A stretch of DNA of 64,000 bases from Paenibacillus methanolicus (GCF_008124765.1 NZ_VNHS01000006.1:248001-312000), one strand, 5' to 3'. Numbered from the stretch's first letter, positions 17,277 through 25,587 are shown. A program made the numbers and translations. Notes: a model not told the origin generated them from the letters alone.

Positions 17277-17305
17277 ATTATAGAGCGGACTGTAATCGTT
17301 TACAA
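17277..17305 (-). promoter_or_regulatory. promoter and LacI/cre-type operator of the regulator operon
   Basis: On the minus strand a TTGTAA -35 box (17300-17305) and a perfect TATAAT (17277-17282) are 17 bases apart. The 14-base sequence TGTAATCGTTTACA (17291-17304) fits the cre consensus TGWAANCGNTNWCA at every position and overlaps the -35 box, which predicts repression. The 245 bases between it and the terminator at 17491 contain no gene. Confidence 0.75.
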
Positions 17306-17490
17306 TGGTTTTGATAAGCGAGACTTATGCGCGGGTGTTTGGCCTATTCGAGAGTAACAACCTATCGGAGATAAGCGAAGAAAAGCGAAGTAAAGCCATT
17401 TTGTTCCGCGCCATACCTTCCGGTTGAGCCTTCGGACGGGCGGGTAAAGCGTAAGAAACGGCAGCCATTTTACGCAAACGGCGAGCGCGC

Positions 17491-17526
17491 GGAAAAGACG
17501 GGCGATTCGTCTCCCCCGTCTTTTCC
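17491..17526 (-). terminator. terminator of the 52-aa gene
   Basis: Perfect 12-base stem GGAAAAGACGGG/CCCGTCTTTTCC with a 12-base loop, 13 bases past the stop of the gene at 17540. The symmetric stem carries the T stretch inside it and could work in both directions. Confidence 0.7.
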
Positions 17527-17539
17527 GCCCGCGGCCGTT

Positions 17540-17698
17540 TCAGAAACTCGGATTGGCCATCTCGACGCGCGTTTCTTCCGGTACTTGATCCTCGGCAAGG
17601 GCATCGCTGACGAAAAAACCGGTGCGCTCGTGGGCGCTCACATCTTCATACAGCGTGCGCGGATCGCCGTCGGTCTCGATTTCTTTCTGATGCGGCAT
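17540..17698 (-). CDS. hypothetical 52-aa protein
   Basis: Very short gene with AAAGGAGGA seven to eight bases before ATG 17698 and a strong hairpin behind TGA. The product starts MPHQKEIETDGDPRTLYEDV, continues SAHERTGFFVSDALAEDQ and ends RVEMANPSF. It is acidic and hydrophilic, without membrane segment or cysteine. I do not recognise a family; such small polar proteins are frequent in Bacillales and often connected with sporulation, but that is a guess. It stands alone between a regulator operon and the RNase J gene, divergent from the latter. Confidence 0.65.
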   Translation of the reverse strand: MPHQKEIETDGDPRTLYEDVSAHERTGFFVSDALAEDQVPEETRVEMANPSF

Positions 17699-17847
17699 GC
17701 TTCTCATCCTCCTTTCGCGACGCTTGGCGTTCGACCCGAATAAGGTGCGCCGCGGAATAATTTGTTATGCGCGCATTTCCATTTTATAAATCGTCTGGAA
17801 AACGTGCATCCTTAATGTATATGAATCCATGAACGGAGGCGCCAGAC

Positions 17848-19524
17848 ATGCAACCATCGAACGAACCTACCTTGTCGATCTTCGCCCTAGGCGGCGTGCA
17901 AGAAATTGGCAAGAACATGTATGTAATCCAATACGGCAACGATATCGTCGTTGTCGACTGCGGCTCCAAATTCCCGGACGAAAGCCTGCTCGGGATCGAT
18001 TTGATCGTCCCGGATATTACGTATCTGCTGGACAACCGGGATCATATTCGCGGCATGATCGTCACGCACGGCCATGAAGACCATATCGGCGGCATTCCGT
18101 ATATCCTGAAGCAGCTGAACATCCCGATCTATGCATCGCGGCTGACGCTCGGCCTCATCGAAGGCAAGCTTCGGGAACACGGCCTGCTTGGCAGCACGAA
18201 GCGGATTCCGGTCGATTCGAAATCGAGCGTGAAACTCGGATCGATTATCGTCTCGTTCTTCAAGACGAACCACAGCATTCCCGATTGCCTCGGCGTCGTC
18301 TTCGATACGCCGGAAGGAAGAGTCGTCCATACCGGGGACTTCAAGTTTGATCTCACGCCGGTGAACCAACAGTATGCCGATTTGCACAAAATGGCCGAAA
18401 TCGGCCAAAGCGGCGTCCTCGCCCTCCTGTCCGAGAGCACGAACGCGGAACGTCCGGGCTTCACGCCTTCCGAGCGGCTCGTCGGCGAGTCGATCGAAGA
18501 AGCGTTCTTCAAGGCGCGGCAGAAAATATTTATCGCCACCTTCGCCTCGAACGTGCACCGGCTCCAGCAGGTCATCGACGCGACGCACAAGACGAACCGT
18601 CGGCTCGTGCTGCTCGGACGCAGCATGATCAACGTCGTGACGATTGCCGCCGAACTCGGCTATTTGAACGTGCCGGACGGCATTCTTATCGAGCCCGGCG
18701 ATACCCATCGGTACGCGTCGCATCAAATCGCGGTGCTGTGCACGGGCAGCCAAGGCGAGCCGATGGCCGCCCTCTCCCGTCTGTCCCGCTCCGACTACCG
18801 CCAACTATCCGTCGAAGCGGGAGATACGGTCATCCTGTCGGCGACTCCGATCCCGGGCAACGAGCGGAACGTCTCGCGCATCGTCGACCATCTGTACCAG
18901 CTCGGCGCCAAAGTCATCTATGGCTCAGGCTCCGTCACCGGCATGCACGTCTCCGGCCATGCCAGCCAGGAGGAGTTGAAGTTGATGCTCACGCTGATGA
19001 AGCCGCGGTATTTCATTCCGATTCACGGCGAATACCGCATGCTCTATTTACACGGGCAACTGGCCGAGCAGGTCGGCGTGGAGCCGGCCAATATTTTCCT
19101 CGTCGGCAACGGCGATGTCGTCGAATTCTCGGCCGGCTCGGCGCGCAAGGCGGGCAAATTCCCGGCAGGCAGCACGCTCGTCGACGGTCTTGGCATTGGC
19201 GACGTCGGCAACATCGTCCTGCGCGACCGGAAACTGCTGTCCGAGGACGGCCTGCTTATCGTCGTCGTCACGCTCAGCAAGCATGACGGCGCGGTGCTCT
19301 CGGGGCCGGATCTCATCTCGCGAGGCTTCGTCTACGTGCGAGAGTCCGAAGGTCTGTTGGAGGAAGCCGGGCGGATCGCCGTCTCGACGCTGAATCAGAT
19401 GAAAGGCGAGCAAGCCGGCCAGTGGAACGCGATGAAGACGGGGATCAAGGACGCGATCGGCAAATTCCTGTACGCGCAGACGAAGCGGCGGCCGATGATT
19501 CTGCCGATTATTATGGAGGTTTGA
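17848..19524 (+). CDS. rnj: ribonuclease J
   Basis: Cytoplasmic ribonuclease of the metallo-beta-lactamase/beta-CASP family, with 5'-3' exonuclease and endonuclease activity in mRNA decay and rRNA/tRNA maturation. At 558 residues it has the usual length. Zinc ligands are seen in HGHEDH (H74, H76, D78, H79), the later GDFKFD aspartate and HGEYRM; FALGGVQEIGKNMYVI (12-27) is the family N-terminus. The beta-CASP region runs about 210-350 (ATFASNVHRLQQVID, SGHAS). Firmicutes usually have two copies (J1 and J2); I cannot tell which one this is, and essential J1 is normally the longer-known form. CGGAGG is placed correctly before ATG 17848. It is monocistronic. Confidence 0.93.
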   Translation: MQPSNEPTLSIFALGGVQEIGKNMYVIQYGNDIVVVDCGSKFPDESLLGIDLIVPDITYLLDNRDHIRGMIVTHGHEDHIGGIPYILKQLNIPIYASRLTLGLIEGKLREHGLLGSTKRIPVDSKSSVKLGSIIVSFFKTNHSIPDCLGVVFDTPEGRVVHTGDFKFDLTPVNQQYADLHKMAEIGQSGVLALLSESTNAERPGFTPSERLVGESIEEAFFKARQKIFIATFASNVHRLQQVIDATHKTNRRLVLLGRSMINVVTIAAELGYLNVPDGILIEPGDTHRYASHQIAVLCTGSQGEPMAALSRLSRSDYRQLSVEAGDTVILSATPIPGNERNVSRIVDHLYQLGAKVIYGSGSVTGMHVSGHASQEELKLMLTLMKPRYFIPIHGEYRMLYLHGQLAEQVGVEPANIFLVGNGDVVEFSAGSARKAGKFPAGSTLVDGLGIGDVGNIVLRDRKLLSEDGLLIVVVTLSKHDGAVLSGPDLISRGFVYVRESEGLLEEAGRIAVSTLNQMKGEQAGQWNAMKTGIKDAIGKFLYAQTKRRPMILPIIMEV

Positions 19525-19554
19525 AGCGCTCCCGCTTCGATTGAAAAAAACAAA

Positions 19555-19589
19555 AAGGACCTCGCGGCCACCTAAGCTGCGAGGTCCTT
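19555..19589. terminator. bidirectional terminator between rnj and the SNF2 gene
   Basis: Perfect 11-base stem AAGGACCTCGC/GCGAGGTCCTT. The long T run (seen as GAAAAAAACAAAAA at 19543-19556) is on the minus-strand side, so it is strongest for the helicase gene; it follows rnj by 30 bases and should stop both. Confidence 0.8.
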
Positions 19590-19692
19590 CTCTATTGGCG
19601 CGCGTTGCCATCCCCGGCATAGCGTCAAACCGTCTCCTGTTTGCTGCGACCGCTGGCGCGATACGAATGCTTCCCTTCGAGCGGCTTACGGC

Positions 19693-22600
19693 TTACGGCC
19701 TTGCTTCCGCCTCTAGTTCCCGTTCCTCGGCGCCGATCGCCAGAATCTCGCGGATGTCCGCTTCGCTCAGGGAAGACAGCTGCTCTTCGCCCGGCTGGAT
19801 AATCGAATCGATCAAGTTCCGCTTGCGCTGCTGGAGGTCGAACATTTTGTCCTCCACCGTGCCATGGGAGACGAGCCGGATGACCTGCACGATCTTCGTC
19901 TGCCCGATCCGGTGCGCCCGGTCCATCGCCTGCTGCTCGACGGCGGGATTCCACCACAGATCGTACAGCACGACCGTGTCGGCCCCGGTCAGATTCAGCC
20001 CCGTGCCGCCGGCCTTGAGCGAAGCGAGGAACACGTCCCGCTCCCCGTCGTTGAACCGGTTGCACAGCTCCACGCGTTCGGACGCCTTCGTGCTGCCGTC
20101 CAGGTAGAAATACGGGATGCCTTCTTTAACGAGGTCCTTGGCAATGAGCCTTAGCATCTCGGTGAACTGGGAGAATATGAGCATTCGTTTGCCCGTGCTG
20201 CGGCACTCGTCCACGATTGCGAGCAGTTGTTCGAACTTTGCCGAGCTTCCCTCGTAACCTTCGACGAACAGCGCCGGATGGCAGCAAATTTGGCGTAACC
20301 TGGTGATCCCGGCCAATATTTTGATTCGATGCTGCTGGAAACCCCGGTTATCGTCGAGATGCTTTGCCGTCTCCGCCCGCAGTTTGGCCAGGTAGGAAAC
20401 GTAGAGCTTCTTCTGCTCCGGCAGCAGCTGGGACGATTGCAGCGACTCGATCTTCTCCGGCAGTTCCTTCAGCACGTCCGTCTTCAATCGGCGCAGCAGG
20501 AACGGCCTTGCGCGGCGCGCGACGCTCTCCCGCGTCAGATCGGTGAATGCCTTGCGGGTAGGGAACAAGTCCGGGAACACCGCGCCGAATACCGACCACA
20601 GCTCTTCCACCGCGTTCTCGAGCGGCGTGCCCGTCAGCGCGAACCGGTGCTTCGCCTGCAGCGACTTGACCGCTTGCGCCGTCTGCGTCGTGAAGTTCTT
20701 CACGAACTGCGCTTCGTCCAGGATGACCGTATGAAACGCGGTGCCTGCATACATCGCGACGTCTCTGCGGATGAGCGGATACGAGGTGATGACCGCATCG
20801 ACATTACCTAGAGCGTTTAGCTTGCCGGAGCGCTCTAGGCTGGTGCCATCCGCGATGACCGTCCGAATGTCCGGCGCGAATTTCTTCAGTTCGCTCAGCC
20901 AGTTATACATGAGCGACGCCGGCGCGACGATAAGCGCGGGCTGGCCGTGTTCCCGCATCTCCGGCAGCATGGAGAGCAGGAACGCGATGCTTTGGATCGT
21001 TTTGCCAAGGCCCATGTCGTCCGCCAATATGCCGCCGAAGCGATAGTGCGCCAGCGTTCGCATCCATTGGAACCCGTACTTCTGGTAATCCCGCAGCACC
21101 GGCGCAAGGCTCGGCGGCAGCTCGAATTCCAGGTGATCCGGATTGCGCACATGCGCCAGCAGCTGACGGAACGCTTTGCCGAGCGTGACGGATCGGCCGT
21201 ATTCCCCGTTATCCGCGATATGCAGCGCCCTAGCGACGGGCACGCGAATTTGCGCGCGGGACAGCTCGGTCGCGCTAATGCCCATCTCGTTCATGAAGCG
21301 GAGAATGTCCTCGTATTCCTTGCCTTCGAGCGGCATAAGCGCCCCGTCCGGGAGCCGATGGTAGCGCCGCTTCTCCACAACCGCCTTCAGCACGCCCCGG
21401 ATCTCGCCATCGGATATGCCGGTCAGCTCGAACTTGAATTCGAGCCAGTCCGTCCGCTCGTCGACCTCTGCCCGGATGCCGGGAGGCGCGTTCGGCACGA
21501 ACACGCGCGTCTTGACCGCCGCCGTGGCGTACACCCGCAGCAGTTTCTCGAGCTTCGGCACGACGTGGTGCAGAAACTCGTATTCCGCTTCTTCTTCGTG
21601 CATGAAATAACCGAGCTCCGTCTTCACGAAGCCGCTCTGGTCCATCAAGTCGAGAATCTGGTTCTCCTTGTCGCCGTCGCGAAGCAGAATCCGCTGCTGC
21701 TCACCCGGTTGTTCGGCAAGTCCGGCCAGCGGATTGAACACAATATCTCCGTAGACGAATTCCAACTCTGCCAGCAGCCGGTCGCGAATCCGGTCCAGAT
21801 ACAGCTTCGCTACAAGCGGCGTCTGCACGATTCGCTCGGTTACGCTGCGCGCGACATGCACGTGGCCGATCTTCATGAGGCCGGGCACGACTTTCTCCAT
21901 GAACGGCTCGATGTGCGCGGGCGGGATTGCGACCTGCCGCTTGCGCGAGGCGTCCAGCATATTTTTCAGTTCGGCCAACTGCTTGCAAGCGTCAAGCGGA
22001 AGCTTATGCATCTTCCCTTCGCTCAGCACCATGCCATAATCGGCGAGCACGACGACCTCGTCCAGCCCCTGCGCCTCCAGCAGAAAACCCGCGTCTTCTT
22101 GCTCGGCGAATTCGAATCGGACCGGCGGCGGCTCCTCGCTGACTTGAAGTCCGGCGGAGAACTCGCCTTCCCGGTCGATCAGGACGGATTCGCAGCGCGC
22201 CAGCAACGGCAGCACGATCTGCCAGTCGGCGGGCGGAATGAGCACCATGCGGCCCGCTTGCTTGCCCCGTTGTTTGGCGGATGCTGATGTCGCCTGGGCC
22301 TGCTCCCGATACAGCGCCTCGCTGGCGATAATGCGCCGCAGCTCCGTCAGCACCGCGTCGTCCTCGGGCTTGAACCGGTGACGCGCCGGGTCGTAGACGA
22401 AGCTCTTCGAGAACGGTTGGGCCGCGCGCAGCGCGATCGCATCCAGGAACAACCCGATATCCGGCACGACGTACAACCGTTTGCCCGTGCCTACCTTCAG
22501 CTCGAGACCGATTCGGTAGTTGCGGAAGCCGGACGAGAAAATGACGCAGCTAAATTCCGCTTCGACCGGCTCGCGCGTATCCCGCACGACGAGCGCGGTC

Positions 22601-22992
22601 CCGCTATAGGCGCGCGGCTTATGCCGGAACAGCTCGAGAATGCCGTTCGTCAGCTGGGAATCGCCCGCCGCTCCGCCCCCGGCGCGTAGCGCCTCGGCCG
22701 GAATGTCCGGTTCGTCCAGCAGATGAAGCAGCATCGCCGCGACGTGCTCGCAATATTTGTCCTCCGGATCGAAGTCCGGACAACTGCAATCGGCCGCGAT
22801 ATCGCCGCGCCGGTCGAGCGAGACGCTGACGCTCCAATCCTTGTGCGTGCGGACGTTCGCGTCGCAGCACGGTTCATCGGGATCATACCGCAGCACGGTC
22901 ACCGCGCCTGCCTGCCGGATCGCTTCGCCCTCCTCGAACGCGAACCGGCCGCACAGCAGCCTGACATCGTCATCCGTATATTGAAAAGCCAT
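19693..22992 (-). CDS. SNF2-family helicase with SWIM zinc finger
   Basis: Large DNA-dependent ATPase (1099 residues) of the bacterial SNF2 group. Order of parts: SWIM zinc finger near the N-terminus (C69-x-C71-x9-C81-x-H83), the SNF2-associated region (roughly 100-600), then the two ATPase lobes. Motif I is DDMGLGKTIQS, motif II is DEAQ (VILDEAQFVKN), motif III-like FALTGTPLENAVEELWS, and motif VI is QAMDRAHRIGQTK. In Bacillus this type (YwqA) is reported to work with RNA polymerase or DNA repair, but the function is not well settled. The start at 22992 is chosen because AAAGGA lies ten bases upstream and the protein then begins MAFQYTDDDV; the longer reading by 28 residues lacks a ribosome site. 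Single gene with a terminator. Confidence 0.92.
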   Translation of the reverse strand: MAFQYTDDDVRLLCGRFAFEEGEAIRQAGAVTVLRYDPDEPCCDANVRTHKDWSVSVSLDRRGDIAADCSCPDFDPEDKYCEHVAAMLLHLLDEPDIPAEALRAGGGAAGDSQLTNGILELFRHKPRAYSGTALVVRDTREPVEAEFSCVIFSSGFRNYRIGLELKVGTGKRLYVVPDIGLFLDAIALRAAQPFSKSFVYDPARHRFKPEDDAVLTELRRIIASEALYREQAQATSASAKQRGKQAGRMVLIPPADWQIVLPLLARCESVLIDREGEFSAGLQVSEEPPPVRFEFAEQEDAGFLLEAQGLDEVVVLADYGMVLSEGKMHKLPLDACKQLAELKNMLDASRKRQVAIPPAHIEPFMEKVVPGLMKIGHVHVARSVTERIVQTPLVAKLYLDRIRDRLLAELEFVYGDIVFNPLAGLAEQPGEQQRILLRDGDKENQILDLMDQSGFVKTELGYFMHEEEAEYEFLHHVVPKLEKLLRVYATAAVKTRVFVPNAPPGIRAEVDERTDWLEFKFELTGISDGEIRGVLKAVVEKRRYHRLPDGALMPLEGKEYEDILRFMNEMGISATELSRAQIRVPVARALHIADNGEYGRSVTLGKAFRQLLAHVRNPDHLEFELPPSLAPVLRDYQKYGFQWMRTLAHYRFGGILADDMGLGKTIQSIAFLLSMLPEMREHGQPALIVAPASLMYNWLSELKKFAPDIRTVIADGTSLERSGKLNALGNVDAVITSYPLIRRDVAMYAGTAFHTVILDEAQFVKNFTTQTAQAVKSLQAKHRFALTGTPLENAVEELWSVFGAVFPDLFPTRKAFTDLTRESVARRARPFLLRRLKTDVLKELPEKIESLQSSQLLPEQKKLYVSYLAKLRAETAKHLDDNRGFQQHRIKILAGITRLRQICCHPALFVEGYEGSSAKFEQLLAIVDECRSTGKRMLIFSQFTEMLRLIAKDLVKEGIPYFYLDGSTKASERVELCNRFNDGERDVFLASLKAGGTGLNLTGADTVVLYDLWWNPAVEQQAMDRAHRIGQTKIVQVIRLVSHGTVEDKMFDLQQRKRNLIDSIIQPGEEQLSSLSEADIREILAIGAEERELEAEARP

Positions 22993-23099
22993 CGTTAACG
23001 TCCTTTCCCTTTCCGCGCAAGGTGAAACGGCTTCGCCTATTTGCGGCGATGCGCGTTTCATTCCGGAGAAATACAAGGTGGATGAATAAGCGTGAAACT

Positions 23100-23115
23100 A
23101 ATACAAGCTTGTATT
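23100..23115. promoter_or_regulatory. 16-base perfect palindrome between the SNF2 and TetR genes
   Basis: AATACAAGCTTGTATT is a perfect inverted repeat in the 316-base divergent region between the helicase start and the TetR start. Its size and symmetry suit a dimeric regulator such as a TetR protein. Whether the neighbour binds it is unknown; a different inverted repeat at 23962 is placed at a clearer promoter. Confidence 0.4.
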
Positions 23116-23308
23116 TAAAAAACGATCATTTGTTCCTATCATACCAGAAATCGTGCATGCGCGGAAAGCCGCGTTAGAAGGGCAAGATTCGCAATATGGG
23201 CGGCGGCCCCATATGAACACGGCTGTTCGGGAAGCGGTAACGGTGCTATCATGGGAACTATCGACGCCTTGCCCGGCCAAGGCCAAACTGAATTCCCAGG
23301 TGATTGCG

Positions 23309-23914
23309 ATGCCCCAGAAGCTGGACCCTAACAAAGAAACGCGAATATTGGAGGCGGCCGACGAGCTGTTCGCGCATTATGGCTTCGGCAAAACGACGAT
23401 CGAAGAAATCGCCGGCGCCGCCGAAATCGCCAAAGGCACGATCTATCTGTATTTCAAAAACAAAAAGCAAATTCTCGTCCGGCTCGTCATGCGTACGCTG
23501 CTGGATGCCCAGCACGGCGCCGCGGAGGAGCTGTCGGGCGAGTCCGAACCGGACCGGCGGATTCGAAGCGCCATCGAGCGCAAAGCGCTGGACTTGTTCC
23601 GCTTCACGCAGCGTTATCCCGACGCGCTCGAAATACTGGCCATGCTGCGGAAGGAAGAAATCCGCGAGCAAGGCGGGGAGACGTACTTCGGACGCCATGC
23701 AGAGCTGCTGCGCGAAGCGTTCGAAGCCGGCACGCGCGACGGACTTTACCGCATAGGCGACGTGAACGCGCTCGTCTATCACGTCTGCTTCGTCACGCAG
23801 GCGTTCGATCCGCCCTACAAGGGCATTTCCAGCGAGGACGAGCTGCGGGGGCATATCGGCGCTTACGTCGATATGCTGTTGGCCGCGATCCAATCGAAAG
23901 AAGCGATCCTGTGA
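23309..23914 (+). CDS. TetR/AcrR-family transcriptional regulator
   Basis: 201-residue regulator with the TetR N-terminal helix-turn-helix: ETRILEAADELFAHYGFGKT followed by TIEEIAGAAEIAKGTIYLYF (about 10-50), then an alpha-helical ligand-binding C-terminal domain with no recognisable ligand signature. Start at 23309 is preceded by AGGTGAT; upstream in-frame ATGs would add 52 residues unlike any TetR protein. Immediately downstream, a strong promoter with an AATGAATATT inverted repeat over its start point drives a membrane protein and a lipoprotein gene, which are the best candidate targets. The gene ends inside its own terminator hairpin. Confidence 0.9.
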   Translation: MPQKLDPNKETRILEAADELFAHYGFGKTTIEEIAGAAEIAKGTIYLYFKNKKQILVRLVMRTLLDAQHGAAEELSGESEPDRRIRSAIERKALDLFRFTQRYPDALEILAMLRKEEIREQGGETYFGRHAELLREAFEAGTRDGLYRIGDVNALVYHVCFVTQAFDPPYKGISSEDELRGHIGAYVDMLLAAIQSKEAIL

Positions 23915-23930
23915 AGGGTCGCTTCTTTGT
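23897..23930 (+). terminator. terminator of the TetR gene
   Basis: Thirteen-base stem AAAGAAGCGATCC/GGGTCGCTTCTTT with one wobble pair and a six-base loop, ending in T-rich sequence. It overlaps the last codons of the TetR gene and abuts the -35 box of the next promoter. Confidence 0.65.
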
Positions 23931-23988
23931 TGACAAAAGTTGGGATTCGCGTAGAATGCATAATGAATATTATATAAGAATATTCATT
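23930..23988 (+). promoter_or_regulatory. promoter with inverted-repeat operator before the membrane protein gene
   Basis: TTGACA (23930-23935), a 16-base spacer and TAGAAT (23952-23957) form a strong promoter. The expected start point falls in a perfect 10-base inverted repeat AATGAATATT (23962-23971) / AATATTCATT (23979-23988) with a 7-base centre. This is a classic repressor position; the TetR protein encoded just upstream is the likely binder. Confidence 0.7.
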
Positions 23989-23998
23989 ATTCATAATC

Positions 23999-24018
23999 AA
24001 GGAGGTGACCCTGTGTAG
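23999..24018 (+). other. ideal ribosome site followed by a start-stop GTG-TAG
   Basis: AAGGAGG is followed at seven bases by GTG (24013-24015) and immediately by TAG (24016-24018). No other start codon uses this ribosome site. It would make a ribosome initiate and terminate at once, 87 bases before the membrane protein start. A further small frame (MAYRFCPLDPY, from 24045) follows. It may be a leader controlling the downstream gene, or a decayed small gene. Confidence 0.4.
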
Positions 24019-24104
24019 CAGCCGGCAGCGATTCGCGCAAACATATGGCTTACAGGTTTTGTCCGCTAGATCCGTATTGATATCCGAAGGAGCGTGATTG
24101 TCTT

Positions 24105-24722
24105 ATGTTAAGTCTCTCCTCCCCTCGTTTCGCTCGCTTGATCGCCAGCCCGCTTCCAGTCCTCCTGTTTCTGCTTACCCTTGCCGTTCTCGCATTCATG
24201 AATCTTGTCGATGCGCCGCTCACCGTCGTACGCTTCCAATCCTTGACGGGCGGCAACACGCTCCTCGACTTGATGCCGCTTTATTCGCCGGCGGAAGCAT
24301 CCGCGCTGCTGGATCGATATGGGGAAGAAGGCAGAGCCTACCATGTACGAATTCTGCTCGGCATCGACCTTGCGCTTCCAGCTTTTTACGGATTATCGTC
24401 GTCGCTCCTTATGTTCAAATTATTGAAGGCTCCTGCCGGGGAGGCGCATCGCCTGAAGCTGCTCGCGCTCCTGCCGGCCGCCGCGGCCTTGGCCGATTAT
24501 GCGGAGAACGGCATTCTGCTGACGATTTTAGGCCTGTATCCGCGACTTTCCAACTCGATGCTGCTGGCCGCTTCCAGCCTCACCTTGTTCAAAACCACGC
24601 TGCTAACCGTCAGCCTGCTGCTCGTCGCCGCATTGTCGCTCATCCGTCTCTATCGCCGCTTGGTTCCCCGAGCGCCGAAAAAACCGGAACCTTCCCGCAT
24701 CGAGCGCAGTAGTAAGGGGTAA
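24105..24722 (+). CDS. hypothetical integral membrane protein, 205 aa
   Basis: Four hydrophobic segments are seen (about 13-33, 83-105, 120-140, 150-178), with a polar loop between the first and second containing MPLYSPAEASALLDRYGEEG and then RAYHVRILLGIDLALPAFYG. Both termini appear cytoplasmic; the C-terminus is basic (RLYRRLVPRAPKKPEPSR). The protein is not a recognised transporter and has no catalytic motif; the loop plus four helices resemble small uncharacterised Bacillales membrane proteins. The ribosome site AAGGAG is 12 bases before ATG 24105, somewhat far. It forms an operon with the lipoprotein gene 30 bases downstream and is behind the TetR-type operator, so regulation by TetR is likely. 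Confidence 0.7.
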   Translation: MLSLSSPRFARLIASPLPVLLFLLTLAVLAFMNLVDAPLTVVRFQSLTGGNTLLDLMPLYSPAEASALLDRYGEEGRAYHVRILLGIDLALPAFYGLSSSLLMFKLLKAPAGEAHRLKLLALLPAAAALADYAENGILLTILGLYPRLSNSMLLAASSLTLFKTTLLTVSLLLVAALSLIRLYRRLVPRAPKKPEPSRIERSSKG

Positions 24723-24752
24723 GGTTAAAAAACGATTGGAGGCCACTCACCT

Positions 24753-25208
24753 ATGAAACTAAAACGACCTCTACTCCTGCTGCTCCTCGTCTTCAGCGTC
24801 GTCTTCACCGCCGGATGTTCGGTACTCGATACCGTGAACAGTTCCCTGGATTATGTCAATGAGGCGACGTCCTATGTCAATAACGCCACCGAATTCGCGA
24901 ACAACCTGCCTACGCTGGCCGAGCAAGCCCTGCTCGATCCGGCCGCGCGCGACAGCCTGCAGCAGTCGTTCGAGACGATGAAGACCGAGATTACGCAATT
25001 CAATGAACTAACGGCCCCCGGCTTCGCGGAGGATGTGCATCAGACGCTGGTCGGTTACAACGAAACGCTGCTCACGCAGGTCAACACGTATTTGGAGCAA
25101 ATCCAAAACAACGTCATCGATCTCGAAGCGCTCCAGCAGTCGCCGATTATTCAGACGCTGGGCAACATCACCGATACGCTTGGACAGCTAAGTCAGTTAG
25201 GGCAGTAA
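24753..25208 (+). CDS. lipoprotein, DUF6376-like
   Basis: A 151-residue lipoprotein: signal with lipobox FTAGC (Cys22), then an almost entirely helical polar domain with Asn-rich phrases SSLDYVNEATSYVNNATEFA and a series of heptad-like segments up to the C-terminal Gln/Leu run. This matches what is known of the DUF6376 lipoproteins of Bacillales, whose function is unknown. It is probably anchored on the outer face of the membrane, where its coiled helices could bundle with a partner. It follows the membrane protein gene by 30 bases with the ribosome site TTGGAGG, and a strong terminator closes the unit. Confidence 0.75.
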   Translation: MKLKRPLLLLLLVFSVVFTAGCSVLDTVNSSLDYVNEATSYVNNATEFANNLPTLAEQALLDPAARDSLQQSFETMKTEITQFNELTAPGFAEDVHQTLVGYNETLLTQVNTYLEQIQNNVIDLEALQQSPIIQTLGNITDTLGQLSQLGQ

Positions 25209-25213
25209 ATGCG

Positions 25214-25259
25214 AAAAACCTTCATTCCACCGCAAGGCGGGATGAAGGTTTTTGTTTTG
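25214..25259 (+). terminator. terminator of the membrane protein-lipoprotein operon
   Basis: AAAAACCTTCAT/ATGAAGGTTTTT long stem, followed by TGTTTTG, directly after the lipoprotein stop. Confidence 0.85.
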
Positions 25260-25293
25260 TTCCACATGTCCTGAATATACCTCTGTTAGTAAT

Positions 25294-25587
25294 TTAATTG
25301 AAAAACCCTTCCCCAACTTGCCAAACTAACAATTCAATTTTTTCTACTATTTCTGCCTTATCGTTCGTACCGAATGAAACAAGTGGAGATTGCCAATCAC
25401 GACCTTTGATTAGTTCCAATCCATAATGGCCAGTTGGATCTGCCTCTGGGTACCAACCCACGTCTAACAATATATCGTATTTAGTATGGCATAGCTGTAA
25501 TAAATCTTCGGTAAAGTTGAACCACCTTTCGTTCATTTCAGCTCCTAATTCCTTAGGATCGAGTTCCAGAAATGAATTGTAGGACAC
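25294..25587 (-). CDS. AT-rich orphan gene, 80-97 aa, possibly 5'-truncated
   Basis: The product contains a coherent globular sequence (YDILLDVGWYPEADPTGHYG, LELIKGRDWQSPLVSFG, EIVEKIELLVWQVGEGF). I do not recognise the family; size, acidity and the W/Y/G-rich pattern recall immunity proteins of contact-dependent or polymorphic toxin systems, but no toxin gene is adjacent. The codon use and base composition are much more AT-rich than all neighbours, which suggests recent acquisition. The open frame extends to GTG 25587, but that start has no spaced ribosome site; ATG 25536 has AGGAG five bases upstream. Yet residues before it (FLELDPKELGAE) look like real protein, so the gene may have lost its original 5' end. 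Confidence 0.5.
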   Translation of the reverse strand: MSYNSFLELDPKELGAEMNERWFNFTEDLLQLCHTKYDILLDVGWYPEADPTGHYGLELIKGRDWQSPLVSFGTNDKAEIVEKIELLVWQVGEGFFN

